Of a DNA stretch of 12,187 bases, positions 8,172 to 12,187 are shown in pieces. Numbering within the stretch: the stretch's first letter is position 1; each line of letters starts with the position of its first letter. Origin of the DNA: Desulfurivibrio alkaliphilus (GTDB lineage: Bacteria > Desulfobacterota > Desulfobulbia > Desulfobulbales > Desulfurivibrionaceae); NCBI GenBank assembly GCA_011048585.1, contig DSDS01000024.1, positions 1-12,187 on the forward strand. Direction: 5' to 3'. The notes beneath the pieces are model-generated. The model searched no databases. It saw only the letters and a program-made list of their open reading frames with translations, and was not told where the DNA came from. The position numbers and the translations under genes were made by a program.

Positions 8172-8242
8172 ATCTGATACCTCCTTAAAGATTCTAAAAA
8201 TTTATAGTAATATTTCGCTCGTTATCTCGATGCCAATCAGGA

Positions 8243-9520
8243 TCATTGGGCGTGCTTCTTGCGGAACTCCTTGATGTCACGCTGCCAGCCACCCTCAACC
8301 TCCTCCTCACGCCAGAAGACGTAGGGATTGGAACGGGGCTCCCTGACATGCTGGGGAATGGGCTCGATCTCCATAACCCGCAGGAAGGTGGGCAGACCGA
8401 CCCGCTGAATGGTCTCGCCCAGACGCTCGCGGTTCTTGCCATTCTCCATCCAGTAATCCCAGCACTTCTCGATCACGTCCACCAGCTCTTCGAACTCGTT
8501 CTCCGGGTCCATCTTGATGAAAGGGACAATCAGAGTGCCAAGCTGGGCACCGTCGAGGATCGGGGCCTTGGCGCCCATCAAGAGGGAAGCGCCCTGATCC
8601 AGGCCGGGCCGCAGTGCCTTGGGCATAACGTTGAGGCAGTGCATGCAGCGGGTGCACTCGGCGTCGTCGATCTTCAGGGTGTCGCCTTCCATCCACATGC
8701 AGCCGGTGGGGCAGAGGTCGATCACTTCCTTCTGGATGTCGAACTTGTCGCCTTTGGCGGGGGTCCCACCGCCGTTGGCCTTGTTGGCGCCGCTGAGGTA
8801 GTTCTTAACCTCGGCCTGATCGATCCGGATGTTGTCACGCCAGGTACCGATGGCGGAAAGGTCGGAACGGGCCAGGGCCGCCACGCAGTCGTTGGCGCAG
8901 CCGGAGAATTTGAACTTGAACTTGTAGGGGAAGGCGGGACGATGAATTTCGTCCTGGTACTTCATGGTCATGGCGTAGCAGGCAGCCTGGGTGTCATAGC
9001 AAGCCCACTCGCAACGGGCCTTGCCGATGCAGCAGGCCGGGGTACGCAGGTTGGAACCGGAACCGCCCAGGTCCCACTCGAGGTCATGGGTCAACTCGTA
9101 AAAGAGGGGCTCCAGCTCCTCGGTCTTGGTGCCGAGCAGAATCAGGTCGCCGGTGGAACCGTGGAGGTTGGTCATCCCCGAACCGCGCTTTTCCCACAGA
9201 TCGCAAAGCTTGCGCAGCAGGTCGGTGCGATAGAACTTACTGGAGGGCTGATTGAGGCGCACGGTGTGAAAATGGGCCACGCCGGGGAACTTGTCCGGCA
9301 CGTCCGAGTAGCGGCCGACGATACCACCGCCGTAACCGAAAACACCCACGATACCGCCATGTTTCCAGTGGGTCATTCTGTCCTTGTAGGACAACTCCAT
9401 CTGACCGACGATATCCCAGCACTGGGGACTCTTCTCGGCCTGGCGCTTCAGGTCGCTGACAAAGCTTGGCCATGGACCCTTCTCAAGCTCGTCCATCAAC
9501 GGCGTATCATGCTTCGGCAT
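8243..9520 (-). CDS. dsrA: Dissimilatory sulfite reductase alpha subunit
   Basis: Alpha subunit of the siroheme sulfite reductase of dissimilatory sulfate/sulfite respiration or sulfur disproportionation. The 425-residue protein shows the family order. The N-terminal region has HWKHGGIVGVFGYGGGIVGRY (residues 51-71). The cluster motif CCIGKARCEWACYDTQ follows (Cys164 and Cys170 as predicted ligands), then FSGCANDC (Cys208, Cys212). The 38-residue gap between the pairs agrees with characterised DsrA. The ferredoxin domain has CPTGC (270, 274) and CTRCMHC (289, 292, 295), followed by MPKALRPG. AAGGAGG seven bases before the ATG gives a strong start. The gene heads dsrABD, and its leader holds the promoter and palindrome described separately. 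DsrD next door and the absence of dsrEFH point to the reductive rather than oxidative type. No dsrN, dsrC or dsrMKJOP is in the window. Confidence 0.98.
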   Translation of the reverse strand: MPKHDTPLMDELEKGPWPSFVSDLKRQAEKSPQCWDIVGQMELSYKDRMTHWKHGGIVGVFGYGGGIVGRYSDVPDKFPGVAHFHTVRLNQPSSKFYRTDLLRKLCDLWEKRGSGMTNLHGSTGDLILLGTKTEELEPLFYELTHDLEWDLGGSGSNLRTPACCIGKARCEWACYDTQAACYAMTMKYQDEIHRPAFPYKFKFKFSGCANDCVAALARSDLSAIGTWRDNIRIDQAEVKNYLSGANKANGGGTPAKGDKFDIQKEVIDLCPTGCMWMEGDTLKIDDAECTRCMHCLNVMPKALRPGLDQGASLLMGAKAPILDGAQLGTLIVPFIKMDPENEFEELVDVIEKCWDYWMENGKNRERLGETIQRVGLPTFLRVMEIEPIPQHVREPRSNPYVFWREEEVEGGWQRDIKEFRKKHAQ

Positions 9521-9653
9521 TTCTTCTCCTCCTTGGTTGAATATGGATTGAACGGAAACAAAACCCCATACCCTCCGGACCTAAAGCGCGTGGATTGCGT
9601 CAGGAATCCTTTAACGAGCCAGCGAAAATCACGAAGGGTGGTAAAACGACACT

Positions 9654-9677
9654 AAACCTGAATGATTATTCAGATTT
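9654..9677. promoter_or_regulatory. 24-bp near-perfect palindrome, candidate operator of the dsr operon
   Basis: Half-sites AAACCTGAAT (9654-9663) and ATTCAGATTT (9668-9677) are inverted repeats matching at 9 of 10 positions around the 4-bp spacer GATT. The inner CTGAAT/ATTCAG is perfect. It overlaps the predicted dsrA start of transcription, where a bound repressor would block initiation. It is about 75 bp upstream of the -35 of the divergent reductase gene. The sequence does not match the FNR, HcpR-type or Rex consensus as I know them. The regulator is unknown. Confidence 0.5.
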
Positions 9678-9682
9678 TGAGG

Positions 9683-9711
9683 ACAATATCCAGCCGACCG
9701 GGCTTTGTCAA
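9683..9711 (-). promoter_or_regulatory. Candidate sigma70-type promoter of dsrABD
   Basis: On the minus strand, a perfect -35 TTGACA (9711-9706) is followed after 17 bases by a -10-like TATTGT (9688-9683). Transcription would begin near 9676, giving a leader of about 155 bases before the dsrA ATG. No other site in the spacer fits as well on this strand. Confidence 0.6.
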
Positions 9712-9750
9712 TAAAAAATAAGCCCGTTTGCCCTCACCTTTTCACACTCT

Positions 9751-9779
9751 TTGACAGACCGTTCTTTCCACGATATGTT
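9751..9779 (+). promoter_or_regulatory. Candidate sigma70-type promoter of the CoA-disulfide/persulfide reductase gene
   Basis: A perfect -35 TTGACA (9751-9756) is followed by a 17-base spacer and a -10-like TATGTT (9774-9779). Predicted transcription starts near 9786, about 27 bases before the ATG at 9813. The ribosome binding site GAAGGAG (9801-9807) falls inside that short leader. Together with the dsrA promoter it makes a divergent, back-to-back pair with the -35 boxes about 40 bp apart. Confidence 0.6.
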
Positions 9780-9812
9780 GTAGCTTTCCATCAATATCCA
9801 GAAGGAGCCGAA

Positions 9813-11531
9813 ATGAAGAAAAAAATCGTGATTATCGGCGGGGTTGCCGCCGGTCCCAAAACCGCCTGCCGGGTCAAGCGCCTGCTGCCCGCCGCCGAGG
9901 TAACCATAATCGACCAGGACAGCCTGATCTCCTACGGAGGCTGCGGCATACCCTACTACGTTTCCGGAGATGTTTCCGATGAAGAGGAGTTGCGCAGCAC
10001 CTCTTTTCACCTGACCCGGGATGAGAATTTTTTTCTTCGGGCCAAAGGGGTGACGGTACGTACCCGAACCAGGGCCCTGGCCATCAAACGCCGGGAGAAG
10101 GTGGTTGAGGTGGAGCGCCTGGACGATGGCAGCCGGGAGGAGCTTTCCTATGACCAACTGGTGATCGCCACCGGCAGCAAGCCCAACCTCCTGCCGATTC
10201 CCGGCGCCGACCTGGAGGGAGTATTCACCATCAGCGATCTTCACCAGGCGATCAAAATCAAAGAGCGGATCGCCAAAGGCCAGGTGAGCCGGGCGGTGAT
10301 CATCGGCGGCGGCGCCATCGGGATCGAAATGGCCGAGGCCTTCGTCGATCTCTGGGGGCTTGAGGCCGATATCCTTGAATTCATGCCCCAACTGCTGCCC
10401 CGGCTGGTAGATTGGGAGTTTTCCCGAATGCTGGAGAACCACCTCCGGGCGAAGGGAGTCAAAATTTATACCGGCGAGGCGGCCACCGCCATCGAAGGTG
10501 AGGAGGGCAAGGTCAAGCGGGTGGTCACCCCCCAGCGGGTTCTGGAAGCCGACCTGGTGGTGATGGCGGTCGGGGTACGGGCCCGCAGCGAACTGGCGGT
10601 GGCGGCCGGACTCGCCGTCTCTCCCCAGGGCAATATCGTGGTCAACCAGCGGCTGCAGACCTCCGATCCCGATATCTACGCCGCCGGTGACTGCATCGCG
10701 GTGACACATCGCCTGACCGGCAAGAGCGGGATCGCCCCCATGGGCTCCCTGGCCAATAAGGAGGGCCGGATCGTGGCCAACAACCTGGCCGGAATCCCCA
10801 CCTGCTACAAGGGCTGGGTCGGCAGTTTCACCCTCAAGGCCTTCGAGCGCTGCATCGGAGCCACCGGGCTCTCCCTGGAAGCCGCCAAGGCCGAGGGCTT
10901 CGACGCCGCCGCCGTCACCACCGCCCAGTACGACCGGGCCCACTTCTTCCCTGGTCGGGCGGTGATTCCCCTGCGACTGGTCTTCGACCGCCCCAGCCGC
11001 CGGCTGCTGGGGGTTCAGGGCTTTGGCCCCATGGGGGACGCGGTGCTGGCCCGAATCGACGCCGCCGCCGCTCTGTTGCTGCAGGGCGCCACCATCGACG
11101 ATGTCAGCCAGGTGGAGCTGGCCTACGCCCCACCGTTCTCCACCGCCTTGGATGCCTTGAACGCCGCCGGCAACGTGGCCGACAACTTGGCGGCCGGCCG
11201 GCTGCGTTGCGTGGAAATCCGCGATTTCCTTAACTGGATGAATGATTTTGCCACCCAGCCGCAGTGGGTGGCCCTGGATATCCGCCACCCCAACGAAGCA
11301 TCGCCAATGGCGGAAAAGTTCGGCCATGACAGGTGGCTGACGATCCCTTATATCGAGATTCGGGAGCGCTACCGGGAGCTGCCCGCCGACCGCACCCTGC
11401 TGATTATCTGCGACGCCGGCACCCGCTCCTCCGATATCCAGATCTTCCTGGAGAGCGTCGGCCTGCCGAACACCCTGGTGCTGGGCGGCGGTATCAACGT
11501 TATCCGCCGCATCGGGGTTGACTGGCTGTAA
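9813..11531 (+). CDS. FAD/NAD(P)H-dependent CoA-disulfide or persulfide reductase with C-terminal rhodanese domain
   Basis: Flavoprotein disulfide reductase of the CoADR/Npsr type. It is predicted to use NAD(P)H to reduce CoA disulfide, CoA persulfide or related polysulfide sulfur. The 572-residue protein has an N-terminal FAD-binding loop (IIGGVAAGPKTA, 7-18), then the single redox cysteine in SYGGCGIPYYVSG (Cys44). An NAD(P)H-binding loop IIGGGAIGIEMAE follows (about 163-175), then the second FAD motif DIYAAGDC (about 287-294) and the dimerisation-domain motif AYAPPFS (about 437-443). The rhodanese domain (about 463-572) has the active-site loop CDAGTRS with Cys533. Both catalytic cysteines are present. 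The ATG at 9813 was chosen over upstream starts because GAAGGAG lies five bases before it and the family begins at MKKKIVIIGG. It is transcribed divergently from dsrA. A role in sulfur metabolism is inferred from domain content and position. The precise substrate is open. Confidence 0.9.
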   Translation: MKKKIVIIGGVAAGPKTACRVKRLLPAAEVTIIDQDSLISYGGCGIPYYVSGDVSDEEELRSTSFHLTRDENFFLRAKGVTVRTRTRALAIKRREKVVEVERLDDGSREELSYDQLVIATGSKPNLLPIPGADLEGVFTISDLHQAIKIKERIAKGQVSRAVIIGGGAIGIEMAEAFVDLWGLEADILEFMPQLLPRLVDWEFSRMLENHLRAKGVKIYTGEAATAIEGEEGKVKRVVTPQRVLEADLVVMAVGVRARSELAVAAGLAVSPQGNIVVNQRLQTSDPDIYAAGDCIAVTHRLTGKSGIAPMGSLANKEGRIVANNLAGIPTCYKGWVGSFTLKAFERCIGATGLSLEAAKAEGFDAAAVTTAQYDRAHFFPGRAVIPLRLVFDRPSRRLLGVQGFGPMGDAVLARIDAAAALLLQGATIDDVSQVELAYAPPFSTALDALNAAGNVADNLAAGRLRCVEIRDFLNWMNDFATQPQWVALDIRHPNEASPMAEKFGHDRWLTIPYIEIRERYRELPADRTLLIICDAGTRSSDIQIFLESVGLPNTLVLGGGINVIRRIGVDWL

Positions 11532-11533
11532 TC

Positions 11534-11759
11534 TTATTTGCAGCGGATAACCCGTACCAGTTTGCGCTTGGCGCCCCCTGGCCGGCACCCTTGACCCGGC
11601 GGACCAGAATTTTCTTGCGCGATGGCGCCGCGGCCTCAAGCTCGACTGCCGGCTCGGGCTCAGGCTCAGGCTCAGGTCCCGGTTCGGGTTCGGGCTCCCA
11701 AGGGGTTTGGAGTGGCGCGAGAAGCGGGGCAACTTCGAATCATCCTGCCTGGGCGACAC
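11534..11759 (-). pseudogene. Possible frameshifted small gene with Glu-Pro repeat
   Basis: I do not recognise this as a known family. On the minus strand, three short frames join into one protein of about 75 residues if one G is added to each of two G runs (opposite plus-strand 11697-11699 and 11574-11578). The first part, from a GTG at 11759, reads SPRQDDSKLPRFSRHSKPLG. The middle reads an EP repeat, then AVELEAAAPSRKKILVRRVKG. The end reads GAKRKLVRVIRCK with a TAA at 11534-11536. The basic tail repeats a KKILVRRV/KRKLVRVI pattern across the second shift, which supports a single original frame. It starts 19 bases after aroB ends and stops 3 bases from the convergent reductase stop codon. 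No good ribosome binding site is visible. It may be a decayed gene, a sequencing artefact in G runs, or chance. Confidence 0.35.
11651..11698. repeat. Degenerate hexanucleotide tandem repeat (GG[C/T]TC[G/A])
   Basis: Eight consecutive 6-base units, mainly GGCTCA, GGCTCG and GGTTCG with one GGTCCC and one GGCTCC. On the minus strand, in one frame, it encodes alternating Glu and Pro, with one Gly. Such a repeat can expand or contract by slippage without changing frame. No other repeat of this kind was found in the window. Confidence 0.7.
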
Positions 11760-11778
11760 CGCGCCGACGGTTGAGCGA

Positions 11779-12187
11779 TCAAGCCAAAACCCGGTCGATC
11801 AGGGCGTCTTCCACCTGGTCGGTGATCGTCACCTGGCCGATGGCGGTGGGCAGCACAAAGAAGGGACGACCGGCCACCGTTTTCTTGTCGGTTTTGAGGT
11901 AGTTTTTAATTGCCTGGCGATCAAACCCGGCGGGGACACGCACCGGTAAGCCATAGGCTTGAATCAATTCCCGCAGGGCATCGGCATCATCTCTGCTCCA
12001 CAACCCCTGCTCCACGGCGATCTCGCCCACCATGGCCATGCCGATGGCCACGGCCAGACCGTGAGCCAGGGTATAGCCGGAAGCGGCTTCAACCGCGTGC
12101 CCCAGGGTGTGACCGAAATTAAGAATGCGGCGCAGATCGGCTTCCCGTTCGTCGGCCGCCACCACCGCCGCCTTGATCTGGCAGCAA
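11779..12187 (-). CDS. aroB: 3-dehydroquinate synthase, C-terminal part (5' end beyond the window)
   Basis: Zn- and NAD-dependent cytoplasmic enzyme that converts DAHP to 3-dehydroquinate, the second step of the shikimate pathway. The frame stays open to the window edge, and 135 C-terminal residues of about 360 are present. The visible part begins CCQIKAAVVAADEREADLR, matching the conserved IKA-x-VV-x-x-DERE region. Two zinc-ligand histidines follow, in NFGHTLGHAVE (codon at 12109-12111) and in LAHGLAVAIGM (codon at 12061-12063). The C-terminus has TDKKTVAGRPFFVLPTAIGQ, the family's K-x-DKK...LP...IG signature. A GTG inside the visible part is not the start, because homology continues upstream. 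The stop is TGA at 11781-11779. No terminator was found after it. Confidence 0.96.
   Translation of the reverse strand, partial: CCQIKAAVVAADEREADLRRILNFGHTLGHAVEAASGYTLAHGLAVAIGMAMVGEIAVEQGLWSRDDADALRELIQAYGLPVRVPAGFDRQAIKNYLKTDKKTVAGRPFFVLPTAIGQVTITDQVEDALIDRVLA

Noticed and set aside
6699..8177. Long plus-strand open frame opposite dsrB and dsrD
   Set aside because: It is antisense to two securely identified genes, has no start with a ribosome binding site and no domain. Strong codon bias on the other strand explains the lack of stops.
8172..8242. Possible terminator or small RNA in the AT-rich gap between dsrA and dsrB
   Set aside because: No stable hairpin followed by a T run was found. 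The gap is best read as a plain intercistronic spacer ahead of a strong dsrB ribosome binding site.
8246..9655. Long plus-strand open frame opposite dsrA
   Set aside because: Shadow of dsrA. No family resemblance, and its reading runs through the dsrA leader.
9705..9812. N-terminal extension of the reductase from an upstream TTG
   Set aside because: The extra 36 residues do not resemble the family, the region holds the predicted promoter, and the ATG at 9813 has a strong ribosome binding site and starts exactly where homologues start.
9708..11759. Very long minus-strand open frame antisense to the reductase gene
   Set aside because: Its translation has no recognisable domain and is rich in Gly, His, Gln and Asp, as expected for an antisense frame of a GC-rich gene. 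The plus strand carries a clear enzyme. Only its first 60 or so bases may belong to a real, frameshifted small gene.
11591..11902. Plus-strand frame coding a Gly-Ser repeat
   Set aside because: It runs into aroB on the opposite strand and has no ribosome binding site. The Gly-Ser run is the complementary reading of the Glu-Pro repeat.

Overview
This is a GC-rich window of bacterial chromosome, most likely from a sulfate- or sulfur-metabolising Desulfobacterota (former Deltaproteobacteria). The basis for that is a complete reductive-type dissimilatory sulfite reductase operon, dsrA-dsrB-dsrD, on the minus strand. DsrD is characteristic of organisms that run the pathway towards sulfide or disproportionate sulfur, and no dsrEFH genes of the oxidative type are visible here. 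A family- or genus-level placement (for example a Desulfobulbales/Desulfurivibrio-like organism) would be a guess from GC content and gene content.

Layout from left to right. Positions 1-1615 hold two overlapping plus-strand genes: the 5'-truncated coaX (type III pantothenate kinase) and an LD-carboxypeptidase of the LdcA/S66 family. They run tail to tail into a minus-strand plsC-like acyltransferase (1601-2335). A 158-bp divergent spacer follows, then a plus-strand pair: a membrane-anchored DUF748/AsmA-like protein (2494-4281) and a PrmA-like methyltransferase (4290-5117). The methyltransferase overlaps the 3' end of minus-strand prfC (release factor 3, TTG start, 5095-6687). Upstream of prfC is a strong minus-strand intrinsic terminator (6731-6764) that closes dsrABD (6789-9520). 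A 292-bp divergent regulatory region separates dsrA from a plus-strand FAD/NADH-dependent CoA-disulfide or persulfide reductase with a C-terminal rhodanese domain (9813-11531). The window ends with the 3' part of minus-strand aroB (11779 to the edge). Between the reductase gene and aroB lies a short stretch that looks like a frameshifted small minus-strand gene with a Glu-Pro repeat.

The flanks are housekeeping: coenzyme A, peptidoglycan recycling, phospholipid, translation and shikimate genes. The accessory interest is the sulfur block at 6731-11531. DsrAB is the six-electron sulfite reductase, and DsrD is the small winged-helix protein reported to stimulate it. The divergent flavoprotein-rhodanese fusion is predicted to handle persulfide or CoA-disulfide sulfur. 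Both transcription units have near-consensus sigma70-type promoters with 17-bp spacers in the shared intergenic region. A 24-bp near-perfect palindrome sits at the predicted dsrA transcription start and is a good candidate operator. No CRISPR array, tRNA, rRNA, insertion sequence or phage gene was recognised. I did not find a clearly undescribed multi-gene system; the strongest leads are this operator, the dsr/persulfide-reductase pairing and the broken small gene.
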